Assembly (NCBI RefSeq): GCF_017893945.1
Contig: NZ_CP054257.1
Coordinates: forward strand, 1,674,001-1,738,000
Direction of reading: 5' to 3'
DNA from: Treponema parvum
GTDB taxonomy: Bacteria > Spirochaetota > Spirochaetia > Treponematales > Treponemataceae
DNA: 64,000 nt
In this document: positions 26,587-36,088 of the stretch, piece by piece
Position numbering within the stretch: the stretch's first letter is position 1
Layout: each line of letters begins with the position of its first letter
Translations under genes and position numbers: made by a program
The notes under the pieces: model-generated
Seen by the model: the letters and a program-made list of their open reading frames with translations, nothing else
Databases searched by the model: none
Told to the model about the DNA's origin: nothing

Positions 26587-27650
26587 CACACACCTTCCCG
26601 AAAACGCCCGGAAGCGCGATCTCCCGGAACTTCTCCAATGCAAATCTTATAATCGTCATAGCTTTTTATGACCGGCGCTCCGTCGTCAAGGTAGCGCTTG
26701 ACAGTCTGCCTTAACTTATACTCGCTTTTTTCACCGCGAGCAACTTTAATCTCCAGTTGTTTTTCAACCGCTTGCGAAGTCGTCTGCGCAGCGTGACAGA
26801 GCGCGCTCTCATGAAACAATACGTCGCGGTCATAACCCAACGCAAAATCCGCCGTCAAAAGCGCTCCGCTTCCGGCAGGCGCCTGTATTACTACCGTCGC
26901 AGGCGACAGTCCCGCAATGATCCTGTTGCGCTGAACAAAGCGCCAAGGCTCGGCGCCGGTACCCGGCAGATATTCGCTCAAAAGACATCCGCCGGTTTCC
27001 AGAATACGAGCCGCCAATCTTTTATGCGCCGAAGGAATTACAGTATCTATTCCGCACGGCAGCACTGCGGCCGTCTTACCGCACAATTTTCCGCCGGTAA
27101 ACTCACCGGCGCCTGTTTTTTCCGCTCCGAAATTTTCGCACTGCGCGTAAAACGCGTCTACGGCGCCCTCATGCGCTTTGCCGTCGGCGCCGAAAGCCAA
27201 GCCTGAAACTATTGCAGTCCCGTCGGCTGCGGCGTCGTAAGCAAAATCGTGCGCAGCCTTAGCTCCTTCAGGCGTGAGCCGCCTCGTTCCCACTACGGAA
27301 ACGCAGTTTTTACCGAGCGCGGAAATATCGCCCCTGTAAAAAAGAACGAACGGCGCGTCAGGAATTTCCGTAAGTAAAAAAGGATAATCGTTATCCCCAT
27401 ACACAGAATACGATATTCCCCGCTTTTCAATGATTGCGGACGCAACATTTGCGTCGTGAAAAGCCGCCTTACCGTCCCATTTCGCCCTGGCAGGCTCTCT
27501 TCCTATAGTAGCTGAAATTTCTTTTAAAGAAAGTAACGCAATGTCGTCCGCACTGTCAAGATTTTTCAGCAAAATTATCTTTTCTTGAAGCGTTAAAAAA
27601 TGCGCCTGAGAAAGGCATAGGACTAAAAGCTTTTTACTTTCATTTTGCAT
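26586..27650 (-). CDS. dprA: DNA-processing protein DprA (Smf)
   Basis: RecA loader for incoming single-stranded DNA in natural transformation, present in many bacteria without known competence. Its 354 residues comprise an N-terminal helical domain and a Rossmann-like DprA core (CVSVVGTRRLTPEG, AIVSGLAFGADGKAHEGA, GIDTVIPSAHKRLAARI, LSEYLPGTGAEPWRFVQRNRIIAGLSPATVV). A C-terminal winged helix is indicated by LRQTVKRYLDDGAP. The ATG overlaps the end of the TPR lipoprotein gene and the stop overlaps topA. Confidence 0.92.
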   Translation of the reverse strand: MQNESKKLLVLCLSQAHFLTLQEKIILLKNLDSADDIALLSLKEISATIGREPARAKWDGKAAFHDANVASAIIEKRGISYSVYGDNDYPFLLTEIPDAPFVLFYRGDISALGKNCVSVVGTRRLTPEGAKAAHDFAYDAAADGTAIVSGLAFGADGKAHEGAVDAFYAQCENFGAEKTGAGEFTGGKLCGKTAAVLPCGIDTVIPSAHKRLAARILETGGCLLSEYLPGTGAEPWRFVQRNRIIAGLSPATVVIQAPAGSGALLTADFALGYDRDVLFHESALCHAAQTTSQAVEKQLEIKVARGEKSEYKLRQTVKRYLDDGAPVIKSYDDYKICIGEVPGDRASGRFREGV

Positions 27651-28365
27651 AAGCGGCGTCTAACACGATTTTTTTATTGGCTTCTGCCTCTTTTTTTCGT
27701 TCGTCCGACTTTGTGGTTTGGATAATTTTATCATAAACGGCCGAGGCTTTGTCAAATTCATACGTGGAATAATAGGCGCGCGCAAGAACGAACATCGCAT
27801 CGACATTCCGGGTTTCGATCGTAAGGAGCTTTTCAAGCAAAGGCACGGCTTTTTCGCTTTCGTCAAGTTCAAACACGTACAAAATCGAAAGACCGTACAA
27901 GGCTCGCGCATAGCGCGGTTCTATGCGGAGAGCTTCAAGATATGCGGATTCCGAAAGCTTTAAATAATTGTATTTTTTTGTGTCTGAAGCCGTAGCGTCG
28001 TAATCCAGGGCGGAATGGGCCATGTAGCCGGCGCAAAGTCCCACGTAATAATATAAATTTTGATTTGCGGGAAAATATTCTATAGCTTTTTGAAATGTCT
28101 TTAAGGCTTCCCCGTACATCTTGTTGTCAAGGTAGCGGGTTCCCAAAATCTTATACCATATGCCGATCTGAGCCTGCGCCAGTTGAATATCCGCGACACG
28201 GTTTTGATATTTCGCTATAGCGTCTTTTAATTCTTCTACGGTAGTAGGACTCTGCACGCCTTCTTCAAAATGCTGTTGCCGGATTATAGTTTTATTACTC
28301 TTTGCACATCCCATAAATAAAAAAACAAGCCCGATCAAACTACAAAAAAAATAAACTTTTTTCAT
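27640..28365 (-). CDS. TPR-repeat lipoprotein
   Basis: A 241-residue lipoprotein. The signal peptide MKKVYFFCSLIGLVFLF is followed by the lipobox MGC with acylated Cys at residue 20. At least three tetratricopeptide units are visible: IGIWYKILGTRYLDNKMYGEALKTFQ, LYYYVGLCAGYMAHSALDYD, and AMFVLARAYYSTYEFDKASAVYDKII. It probably serves as a periplasmic scaffold; no enzymatic motif is seen. Treponemes keep a gene of this kind between xerD and dprA, as I recall. GAGGTGG precedes the ATG. Confidence 0.8.
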   Translation of the reverse strand: MKKVYFFCSLIGLVFLFMGCAKSNKTIIRQQHFEEGVQSPTTVEELKDAIAKYQNRVADIQLAQAQIGIWYKILGTRYLDNKMYGEALKTFQKAIEYFPANQNLYYYVGLCAGYMAHSALDYDATASDTKKYNYLKLSESAYLEALRIEPRYARALYGLSILYVFELDESEKAVPLLEKLLTIETRNVDAMFVLARAYYSTYEFDKASAVYDKIIQTTKSDERKKEAEANKKIVLDAAYAK

Positions 28366-28377
28366 CGCCGTACCACC

Positions 28378-29283
28378 TCATTTTTTGTGCCCGGGGAAAT
28401 ATTCCCTATGACAATTTTCAAGCTGCCTGTCGTTTACATGCGTATATATCTGCGTAGTAGACAGATCGCTGTGCCCGAGCAATTCCTGCACCGATCTCAG
28501 ATCGGCGCCGCCCGACAAAAGATGCGTAGCAAACGAATGGCGCAGCGTATGCACTTTAGCATGAACACCCGAAAGGATTTCAAGTTCCTTAAACTTTTTC
28601 CAAATTCCTTTTCTTGAAATCGGATCTCCGCGGTAATTTAAAAAAACTTCCGCCGTATTTTTTCGCCCCGCAAGGGAAGGACGCACCGTTTTCATATAAA
28701 GCTCAAGACACTCTGCAGCGGCGTCGCCGAACGGCACGAGCCTTTCCTTATCGCCCTTGCCGTGCACCATAAGAATTCTTTCACTCATGTGCACGTCGCG
28801 CACTAAAAGCGTCGCAGCTTCGCTTATGCGCAGTCCGCAGGAATAGATAAGCTCAAAAAGAGCTCGGTCGCGCACGCCTAAAGGCTTTTTAACGTCTATG
28901 GCGGAGAGTATGAGTTCCACCTGCTTTCCGGACAAAACGTCAGGCAAACGCCGTGAAGCTTTAGGCCGGTCAAGCAAAAGAGCGTTGTTTTCAGTCCAAA
29001 AGCCCGTTCTTACCAGATAAGAACCGAACGAACGCAGCGCCGAAATATCTTTGGCAAGCGTAAGTTCGGAACATCCAGCCGTCTTTCTGAAAGCCAAATA
29101 GTACAAAAGATCGTTCGCGCCGACTTCTTTTAACTTTAAGCGCTCGTCGCCGCACCATTTAAAAAACTCGCTCACGGCGGTTTTATATGTTTGCGCCGTA
29201 AGTTCGGAGCGGCGGAAAACCATTATAAGATCCGTGTAAAACCTTGAAAGCATGACATCCGCAGTCAGTCTTTCTTCACTCAT
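28378..29283 (-). CDS. xerD: Tyrosine recombinase XerD
   Basis: A 301-residue Xer recombinase that acts with the paralogue at 23319-24260 at the dif site. Catalytic residues are Arg in CGLRISEAATL, Lys in HGKGDKERLV, His-x-x-Arg in HTLRHSFATHL, His in LGHSDLST and Tyr in TTQIYTH. The N-terminal domain (MLSRFYTDLIMVFRRSELTAQTYKTAV) is the SAM-like core-binding type. It starts 5 bp after ftsZ stops. Confidence 0.87.
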   Translation of the reverse strand: MSEERLTADVMLSRFYTDLIMVFRRSELTAQTYKTAVSEFFKWCGDERLKLKEVGANDLLYYLAFRKTAGCSELTLAKDISALRSFGSYLVRTGFWTENNALLLDRPKASRRLPDVLSGKQVELILSAIDVKKPLGVRDRALFELIYSCGLRISEAATLLVRDVHMSERILMVHGKGDKERLVPFGDAAAECLELYMKTVRPSLAGRKNTAEVFLNYRGDPISRKGIWKKFKELEILSGVHAKVHTLRHSFATHLLSGGADLRSVQELLGHSDLSTTQIYTHVNDRQLENCHREYFPGHKK

Positions 29284-29287
29284 AAAG

Positions 29288-30676
29288 TCAGTCTACGCTC
29301 AAATTTATCGTCCGGCTAAGTCCGGCGTTACGCCAGCAGGCAGGCTGGTTGATATCGTCCGACGAAGCGTTAAAACCTGCCGGCGGCGACAACGAAATAT
29401 TCGACGACCTTGCAACCGAATGAGCAAGAGCGCTGCCTAAATTGGATCCTCCTGACGACGATGAGGCCGAAACGGCAACGGGTTCTCCCGTTTCGTCAAA
29501 CAACAATCCTGAAGAACGGTTTCCTTTTACTTCGGGAGCCGCCGCTGAAGACGCCTTTGCCGCCGTGTTTGAAACGTAAGAATGCTCTGCCTGAGGTCTT
29601 GAAATTATGTCGAAATCTCCGTAGCTGAGGACATTTTCATTTGAAATGATCTTGCTCTTTGCAATTTTTGCCGCCTGCGCTTCGCTTTCCGGAGAACGTG
29701 AAGAAAAACCGGTTGCAATAACGGTAACGCTGACGGAATCGCCCAAATCCGCGTCGTGTACCTGCCCCCAGAACACGTTGTGAACTGGGTCGGCTGAAGC
29801 GGTTATTATCTTTACTATTTCATCGATTTCCATCATGGGAATATCGTCGCCGGAACAGATATTTATGAGTATGTTTTTCGCGCCGTCAATGCTTGAATCT
29901 TCAAGCAAGGGGTTTTTTATGGCCTTAGTAGCCGCGTCCACACAGCGGTTTTCGCCCGTGCCGAGTCCTACGCCGAAAATGACATTCCCCTGCCCCTGCA
30001 TAGTGCGCTTTACGTCGGCAAAATCTATATTCACTATTCCGGGCTTTGTGATGACGCTCGAAATTCCCTGTACTCCCTGGCGAAGCACGTCGTCCGCCAT
30101 GAGAAAGGCTTCGCGGAACGTCATCTTTTTATCGTCCATCTTTAAAAGATGCTGATTGGGAATAACGATGAGAGAATCCACTTCTCCGCGGAGTTTTTTG
30201 ACGCCTTCTTCAGCAACTTCGCGGCGCATCCGCCCCTCAAAATCAAACGGCAAGGTGACGACTCCTACGGTTAAAATGCCCATCTCTTTTGCGATGCGCG
30301 CCACAACGGGAGCCGAACCCGTGCCCGTGCCGCCGCCCATTCCCGCAGTGATAAAGACCATGTCTGAACCCTTAAGCGCGTTGCGTATCGATTCGCTGTC
30401 TTCCTCTGCGGCTTTTTCGCCGATTTCAGGGCAGAACCCGGAACCCAATCCCCCCGTAAGTTTTTGCCCTATGGGGATTTTTCTTGGCGCTCTGGATTCG
30501 CTTAGCGCCTGAGCGTCCGTATTCAAAACGATAAATTCAACATTTTCAATATTTGCATCTATCATCCTGTTTACGGCGTTGGAACCTCCGCCGCCGCAGC
30601 CTATTACCTTCATGACAGTAGGACTTCTTTTAAGCCCCTCAGCAAAGTCATTTAAAACTTCAAAATTCTCAAGCAT
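29288..30676 (-). CDS. ftsZ: Cell division GTPase FtsZ
   Basis: Tubulin homologue forming the Z ring, 462 residues. [15 protein letters not shown] (about 24-38) binds GTP, the tubulin signature is [10 protein letters not shown] (about 110-119), and the T7 loop includes VNIDFADVK. After the core comes a Ser/Ala/Gly-rich linker of about 130 residues. The C-terminal conserved peptide resembles the usual FtsA-binding tail ([10 protein letters not shown]). The frame opens 20 codons upstream, but GGAGGGGAT precedes the ATG of [10 protein letters not shown]. It is the last division gene of the cluster. Confidence 0.95.
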   Translation of the reverse strand: MLENFEVLNDFAEGLKRSPTVMKVIGCGGGGSNAVNRMIDANIENVEFIVLNTDAQALSESRAPRKIPIGQKLTGGLGSGFCPEIGEKAAEEDSESIRNALKGSDMVFITAGMGGGTGTGSAPVVARIAKEMGILTVGVVTLPFDFEGRMRREVAEEGVKKLRGEVDSLIVIPNQHLLKMDDKKMTFREAFLMADDVLRQGVQGISSVITKPGIVNIDFADVKRTMQGQGNVIFGVGLGTGENRCVDAATKAIKNPLLEDSSIDGAKNILINICSGDDIPMMEIDEIVKIITASADPVHNVFWGQVHDADLGDSVSVTVIATGFSSRSPESEAQAAKIAKSKIISNENVLSYGDFDIISRPQAEHSYVSNTAAKASSAAAPEVKGNRSSGLLFDETGEPVAVSASSSSGGSNLGSALAHSVARSSNISLSPPAGFNASSDDINQPACWRNAGLSRTINLSVD

Positions 30677-30739
30677 ATCCCCTCCGCCTCGGTATCGAAA
30701 ACGCCTTAAAAGTAAGTTCTTAAAAAGCGCCGACACCTA

Positions 30740-31996
30740 TCAAAAAAACATATTTTTTATCTTTTTAAGAATACCTTCATTTTCACTCTGTTCGGGACGC
30801 GCCGCATTCTGTGCTCGCTTCTTTTTTTTGCCGTCCCGGGCAGCTGCAAGATCCTTGCAGCTTTCTATCAAACCTATAACCGTAGCGTAGTCGGCTCTGC
30901 GGTAGTCTTCTTCTATGCCGCCGAGCTTTTCGGGAATCCCGATGCGCACGGCAGTAGTGCCGAACACGTTTTGAGCGAGCTCCACAACTCCCCTCATCTG
31001 CGCCCCGCCGCCTGTCAATATTATATTGCCTGAAAGCTGCGTCAAATTAGCTTTTCTCACAACTGCGCTGCGAACCATTGAAAAAATTTCTTCTACGCGC
31101 GGCTGAATTATCCGGCAAAGTTCGGCCGTAGACGTTTCTTCAGGCGGCCTGCCGCCTATTCCCGGCAATATCACCTGCAAATCCTCTTCAATGCCGTCAA
31201 ACCAGCAGCAGCCTGAAGCCGTTTTTATTTTTTCGGCCTCTGCGGTCGGAATTCCTTTTACAATGGCTATATCGTTTGTAACGAGATTTCCCCCTACGGC
31301 GATCGAAACGGAGCAAACCGGAGCGCCGTGTATCAAAACCAAAACGTCGGTAGTTCCCGCACCCATATCGATTAAAATCGACCCCAGCTCCATTTCATCT
31401 TCATGCATGACCGTCTGCGTAGCCGCCAGGGTTTTAAGCATGATATTATCCAGCCGGTAACCGGCGCGGTTTATACAGGAGCGTATGTTCATCACGGCCG
31501 TCTTTGAAGCCGTCACTATGTGTACTTCGGCTTTTAACCGCGCGCCTATCGTGTGTACGGGCGGATTTATTCCGTAAGAAAGATTATCCACAAAATATTC
31601 ACGGGGAATTATGTGCAGCATTTCGCGGTCCAGCGGAATGTAAACGGCCGTAGCCATTTCTATCGCACGGTCTATGTCGGATTGAGTTATTTCACGCCGT
31701 CCCTTGCCGTGAGAAGCGATTGCCGCAGAGCCGCCTTGATTAAGGCTTTCGGTTTGCGCGCCGCCTATGCCCGTAACGCAGGAAGTTACTTCGTAACCTG
31801 CGCTCTGTTCCGAGGCTTCTATGGTTTCCTTTATGACCTTGCAGGCGGCTTCAATGTTTACGATGACGCCGTTTCTAAGCCCCACTGAGGGTCTTTGCGC
31901 CGTTCCGAGTATTTCCACGCTTCCGTCGTCGTGAATCTCTCCGAGCGCGGCACGGATAAAACTTGTACCTACATCCAACCCAACAACAATACTCAA
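30740..31996 (-). CDS. ftsA: Cell division protein FtsA
   Basis: Actin-fold membrane anchor of the Z ring, 418 residues. It has phosphate loops VVGLDVGTSFIRAA near the N-terminus and LIDMGAGTTDVLVL (about 205-218), and the adenosine motif NIILTGGGAQMRGV. The C-terminal amphipathic membrane-targeting helix is ILKKIKNMFF. The frame is open to a GTG at 32008, but GGAGG lies just upstream of a TTG at 31996 that yields the family start (SIVVGLDVGTS). That TTG overlaps the ftsQ stop as TTGA. Confidence 0.92.
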   Translation of the reverse strand: MSIVVGLDVGTSFIRAALGEIHDDGSVEILGTAQRPSVGLRNGVIVNIEAACKVIKETIEASEQSAGYEVTSCVTGIGGAQTESLNQGGSAAIASHGKGRREITQSDIDRAIEMATAVYIPLDREMLHIIPREYFVDNLSYGINPPVHTIGARLKAEVHIVTASKTAVMNIRSCINRAGYRLDNIMLKTLAATQTVMHEDEMELGSILIDMGAGTTDVLVLIHGAPVCSVSIAVGGNLVTNDIAIVKGIPTAEAEKIKTASGCCWFDGIEEDLQVILPGIGGRPPEETSTAELCRIIQPRVEEIFSMVRSAVVRKANLTQLSGNIILTGGGAQMRGVVELAQNVFGTTAVRIGIPEKLGGIEEDYRRADYATVIGLIESCKDLAAARDGKKKKRAQNAARPEQSENEGILKKIKNMFF

Positions 31997-32892
31997 GGTC
32001 GCCTCCACCTGCCGTCAGTACGATAAGAAACCGAGCCGTAACGCAGATCTATTTCCGAAACGCCGGAATCGAGGGACTTTACAATATCCAAGACAACCAT
32101 CATATACTGCAGCGCTTCTTCGCTTAAAGAGCGATCGGTCAAAACCCTTGTCCGCGATCCCACAGGATACAGAACGAGTTCGTAATTTCCGTATTCCTTA
32201 GGAACAACGCAAATTTCCGAAATCGCCGCAAAATATTTTTGCGACAATTTTCTTATGTCGGATATCTGATCTATCAGCCTGCGGTATTTTTGAGGAATCC
32301 GCATACCGTCGGTCAAATGTTCTACCGGCAAACCTGAAACGATCGGAATTGTTCTGTCAGAAACCGGACTTTCGGCATTAGGACTGAATAATACACCATT
32401 TTTATCTATTTGAACAGGCACGCTGCGCCCGTCCATAGTTATAAATGTTAAAGCTACGGGACTCCGCTCCGTCACCGAAACGCTTATAGTGTCGGGAAAA
32501 TGTTTTGACACGGAAACGCTTTCTACGGCGGACAGCGAGGACAATGCGGCGGCGGCGCGGCCCGTGTCAAAATTGAGCCAAGATGATTTTTGCCCCGAAT
32601 ATATGACGGCCCTCAATTCCTGTTCGGTATAATTTTTTATGCCGGAAAATTCTATCGCAGGATAGCGCATTAGAGGAAGCACTATCTTGTAAGCAAGGCC
32701 TTCAAGCAAGAGGCAAAAACACAAGATGATAAATATTATTTTCAGTGCGGAAATATGTTTTTTATCCTCAATCTTTTCAGGCGATATTTTATCCTCATCG
32801 AGAACTGCATCCTTATGCGCATATGAAAGAGAACCGAAGGTCTGTCGTTTTGCGCCCGGCGCGGCAAAAGACGCGAAGCGTACATCACTCAT
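31993..32892 (-). CDS. ftsQ: Cell division protein FtsQ/DivIB
   Basis: Bitopic divisome protein of 299 residues. It has a cytoplasmic N-terminus of about 52 residues, a single transmembrane helix (ALKIIFIILCFCLLLEGLAYKI) and a POTRA domain starting IEFSGIKNYTEQELRAVI, followed by the beta domain (VESVSVSKHFPDTISVSVTERSPVAL). The ATG overlaps the ftsW stop. Sequence conservation is low in this family, and assignment rests on topology, POTRA motif and position between ftsW and ftsA. Confidence 0.9.
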   Translation of the reverse strand: MSDVRFASFAAPGAKRQTFGSLSYAHKDAVLDEDKISPEKIEDKKHISALKIIFIILCFCLLLEGLAYKIVLPLMRYPAIEFSGIKNYTEQELRAVIYSGQKSSWLNFDTGRAAAALSSLSAVESVSVSKHFPDTISVSVTERSPVALTFITMDGRSVPVQIDKNGVLFSPNAESPVSDRTIPIVSGLPVEHLTDGMRIPQKYRRLIDQISDIRKLSQKYFAAISEICVVPKEYGNYELVLYPVGSRTRVLTDRSLSEEALQYMMVVLDIVKSLDSGVSEIDLRYGSVSYRTDGRWRRP

Positions 32893-34063
32893 AATCGTTT
32901 ACCCCATGTATATTTTCCGTTATCAAACCTGTATCAAATTCCGTCCGCGACGCATTTACTATAAAACCGCACATAGCCAGCGTCACCATCATGGACGAGC
33001 CGCCCGAAGAAAAAAACGGCAATGTTATTCCCGTGCTGGGAACTACGCCGCCTACGACGGCGCAATTTAAAAGCGATTGAACGAAGATCGCCGTAGCGCA
33101 TCCGAAAGCGCCTATGGCGGCGAACCTGTTCTTGCACGAAAGCGCGATCTTATATGCCCTTGAAGCGAACAGTATCAATAAAAGCATGTAGATCAATACG
33201 CCTAAAAATCCGGTAGCCTCGGTCCATCCTGCAAAAATATAATCCGTCTGTATTTCAGGGATGCCGTTCAATTTTGACAAGCCGGCTCCTATTCCCTGTC
33301 CCCAAAAACCTCCGGCATTTATTGAACGGCGGGAAGCGAAAGACTGGTAATTTATTCCCTGCAGATCTTCAGTAGGTTTTAAAAACGCTATGAGCCTGTT
33401 CATTCTGTACGGTTCCAAAGAGATCATCAGAAAGGCCATAGGAACGGCCAAAAATGAAAAAGGTATGAGCCATGAAAGCTTTGCGCCGGACACAAAAAAC
33501 AACACTACTCCTATGGCGAAAATAAAAAATCCTGTAGAAAAGTCCTTCTGTAAAAAAACTATTCCCACAAAGACGATCAAACCTATAACCGCAGGAAAGA
33601 CTGAACGCTTAGTTAAATCGGGAATTTGAGCCTGTTTATCGAACAGATTGGCTAAAAACAGAATAACCGTAAACTTTACCAGCTCCGAAGGCTGAAAAGT
33701 GGAAACTCCCGGAAGCCTAACCCAGCGGACGGCTCCTTTTTTTTCGATGCCGATGCCCGGAAAAAAAGTCAGCATGCACAAGATTAAAGTTCCCAAAACC
33801 ATAAGGGGCAAAAGCGATCTTATAGTTTTTATATTTACGACGGCAAACAGCGCAAAAAGCACAAATCCTATCATCGAGCTAACGAGCTGCCGTTTTACAA
33901 AATAAAGCGGATCCCCGAAAATGCGCTGAGCCGAATTTTCAGCGCACACAAGCAGAGTGGCTATGCCGATTCCCCACATGAGTATCACAAAAAAAATGAA
34001 AACCTTGTCGGCCTGCCTGTAGCCGGACACGGGACGATCGGCAAAAAAATTATACGTATTCAT
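32885..34063 (-). CDS. ftsW: Septal peptidoglycan glycosyltransferase FtsW (SEDS family)
   Basis: Polytopic SEDS glycosyltransferase of 392 residues with about 10 helices. The catalytic-loop region is preserved (FQPSELVKFTVILFLANLF with the essential-Asp region following), as are INAGGFWGQGIGAGLSK, DYIFAGWTEATGFLG and the C-terminal VPSTGITLPFFSSGGSSMM. The cognate transpeptidase gene ftsI is not in this cluster. The open frame upstream lies within murF; I start at MNTYNFFADRPV, 14 bp inside the end of murF. Confidence 0.93.
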   Translation of the reverse strand: MNTYNFFADRPVSGYRQADKVFIFFVILMWGIGIATLLVCAENSAQRIFGDPLYFVKRQLVSSMIGFVLFALFAVVNIKTIRSLLPLMVLGTLILCMLTFFPGIGIEKKGAVRWVRLPGVSTFQPSELVKFTVILFLANLFDKQAQIPDLTKRSVFPAVIGLIVFVGIVFLQKDFSTGFFIFAIGVVLFFVSGAKLSWLIPFSFLAVPMAFLMISLEPYRMNRLIAFLKPTEDLQGINYQSFASRRSINAGGFWGQGIGAGLSKLNGIPEIQTDYIFAGWTEATGFLGVLIYMLLLILFASRAYKIALSCKNRFAAIGAFGCATAIFVQSLLNCAVVGGVVPSTGITLPFFSSGGSSMMVTLAMCGFIVNASRTEFDTGLITENIHGVNDYE

Positions 34064-35711
34064 TTTCAGCCTCCCCCAGCATGTTTTGCAGCTGTCTAGT
34101 GACGCGCTCAAGTCCTATGCCGTGAGATCCCTTAAGAAGTATAAACGTATCGCACGGAAGACGAAGAATCACATCCGAAACTATCGTCTTGATATCTTCG
34201 TCCGTATAGCTTTTAAAAACCCTTATATCTTTTATCCCGTTTTCTTCGGCGGCCATTGCGGCTTTTTGCATTTCAGGGCCGACAAACACGAATTTCGTAT
34301 CTTTTTCCGATGCAAATTTTACGCAGCTTTTGCCTACCGCGGCATGCGCGTCGCTTGATTCCTGCCCAAGTTCAAGCATATCGCCGAGCACAAGGCATTT
34401 TGTACCTTTTACCGAAAGGCAGAGAGAAAGGACTTTTTCCACGGAATCGGGATTTGCGTTATAGCAGTCTTCAAAGACTGTGAGTTTTTTTCCGCGGACT
34501 GTAAAATCAAAAACACGATTACGCCCTTCCATAGCGGCGACGCTTTCGATACCTTTTTTTATTTGCGGCGGAGAAAGCTCAAGCTTTTCGGCAAGGGCGA
34601 TGGCGGCCGAAGCATTTAAAAGGTTGTATGCGCCGGGCAAAGGCAAATGTATGGAAATCCCGCGGTAATCGAATTTTGTTCCTCCGATTCCCAGATCCGT
34701 TATATTTTTTAAAGGCGGAACGGCGGCGCCGGAAGAGCTGCTTATGGCCGCCCCGCTGGCCGCGACAGCCGGTCCACTACCGGCAGCCGAAGCGCCGCTT
34801 TGATCCGAAACGGCCGCATCCGCCTGTCCATTGGCCGCGGCAGCCGTGAAGTCGCCGATCCCGAAACGGATTACGTCTCCGCGAACTCCTTTTGCCAAAA
34901 AATCGGCAAAATCATCCGCTCGTGGAATAAAAGCCGCCCCGTCTTTCCCGATATATTTAAAAATTTTTTTCTTTTCTTCCGCAATATTATGCCTCGATCC
35001 CAGCAGACCGATATGGGCCGTTCCTATATTTGTGATGAGTGCGTACTGCGGGCGTAAAATATCCGTCAGATCTTCAATTTCGCCCTTGTGGTTCATTCCC
35101 ATCTCAAAAATTCCGATCTGCTCGTCGCCTTTAATCTTAAAAACCGAAAGCGGGAGCCCAGTCTCCGAATTGAAGTTTCCTTCGGAATACACGACGCGGT
35201 ATTTTTGTTTTACCAGCGATACGGCCAATTCTTTTGTGGTGGTTTTCCCGCTGGAACCCGTAATACCGATCCTGATAAGTTTCGGGAATTTTTTTACATA
35301 GGCTTTCGCCGCAGCCTGTAAAGCATCGAGCGTATTTTTTACGCAGATAAAGGTCGCAAAATCGCGATCGCCGCGTTCGACGTTGCCGACATAGTTGTCT
35401 TCGGTAAGGCCGCAACCTTCAGAATGTCTTCTCCCCGCAAGATTTTCATAGTATTCTTTATTTTTTTCATATTCGCTTTGAGCGACAAAAACAACCGAGG
35501 CGCCTTTTTCAAGCGCTTGCGGTATGTATTTATGACCGTCTTGAAATTCCCCGATGAGAGGCACAAAAAGGCTGTCTGTTTTTACATTGCGGCTGTCGGT
35601 AACAACGGAGGTAAATACAGCATTCCCGCTTTCACGACCAACAACATAACCGGCGACGGCCGTCAGAAGTTCATCAAGTGTGAGAAGCGTATACTGTACT
35701 ACTTTTTCCAT
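34050..35711 (-). CDS. murF: UDP-MurNAc-tripeptide:D-Ala-D-Ala ligase MurF
   Basis: Cytoplasmic ligase completing the peptidoglycan pentapeptide, 553 residues, longer than the usual 450-480. The P-loop is IGITGSSGKTTTKEL and the central-domain motif GIFEMGMNHKGEI; the C-terminal domain starts at GRNRVFDF and includes ILLKGSHGIGLERV. Two insertions account for the length: a charged segment after VFVAQSEYEKN near residue 80, and an Ala/Ser/Gly-rich stretch of about 50 residues coded at roughly 34710-34865. I start at MEKVVQYTLLTLDELL, which matches the family, rather than at the TTG 63 bases upstream. Confidence 0.92.
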   Translation of the reverse strand: MEKVVQYTLLTLDELLTAVAGYVVGRESGNAVFTSVVTDSRNVKTDSLFVPLIGEFQDGHKYIPQALEKGASVVFVAQSEYEKNKEYYENLAGRRHSEGCGLTEDNYVGNVERGDRDFATFICVKNTLDALQAAAKAYVKKFPKLIRIGITGSSGKTTTKELAVSLVKQKYRVVYSEGNFNSETGLPLSVFKIKGDEQIGIFEMGMNHKGEIEDLTDILRPQYALITNIGTAHIGLLGSRHNIAEEKKKIFKYIGKDGAAFIPRADDFADFLAKGVRGDVIRFGIGDFTAAAANGQADAAVSDQSGASAAGSGPAVAASGAAISSSSGAAVPPLKNITDLGIGGTKFDYRGISIHLPLPGAYNLLNASAAIALAEKLELSPPQIKKGIESVAAMEGRNRVFDFTVRGKKLTVFEDCYNANPDSVEKVLSLCLSVKGTKCLVLGDMLELGQESSDAHAAVGKSCVKFASEKDTKFVFVGPEMQKAAMAAEENGIKDIRVFKSYTDEDIKTIVSDVILRLPCDTFILLKGSHGIGLERVTRQLQNMLGEAENEYV

Positions 35712-35800
35712 TGCATTATTCACTTTATCAAATTCCCACTCGTCACAGTTCCAATCCGGTTTGTCAGGGCTCAAAGATGCAAAATAGTATTTGCCTTACG

Positions 35801-36088
35801 TCAGTTGCGCCCCTTCATTTCTACGCGGACAATTTCTCCGCTTTCCGCCTTGTGCATATTCAATTCCGTAGAAGCGATTCTTTCTATCCGGTCGGAACCT
35901 GAAAGAAGACTTATATCCGTAATAAGCCGCTTGTTTTCTTCCACAAGTTCGACCTGTTTTTTTTCCAAAGCCGTCACTTCTTTTTCAAGTTTTTTATAGC
36001 GCATCGCCTGTATGCTGTTTATCACTAGCAGCGCAGGTACTGTTGCGGCGCAGATACAGACAAAAATATATTTCAATACGTTTCTCAT
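35801..36088 (-). CDS. ftsL: Cell division protein FtsL
   Basis: A 95-residue bitopic protein with N-terminal transmembrane helix (YIFVCICAATVPALLVINSI, residues 7-26) followed by a leucine-zipper-like coiled coil (YKKLEKEVTALEKKQVELVEENKRL). It forms the FtsQLB complex. Identification is by topology, size and place between rsmH and murF, since FtsL sequences are hardly conserved. The ATG overlaps the rsmH stop (ATGA). Confidence 0.85.
   Translation of the reverse strand: MRNVLKYIFVCICAATVPALLVINSIQAMRYKKLEKEVTALEKKQVELVEENKRLITDISLLSGSDRIERIASTELNMHKAESGEIVRVEMKGRN

Noticed and set aside
23319..29283. Tyrosine recombinases as evidence of a prophage or integrative element
   Set aside because: Both are typical XerC/XerD housekeeping proteins within a conserved gene order, without attachment-site repeats or phage genes.
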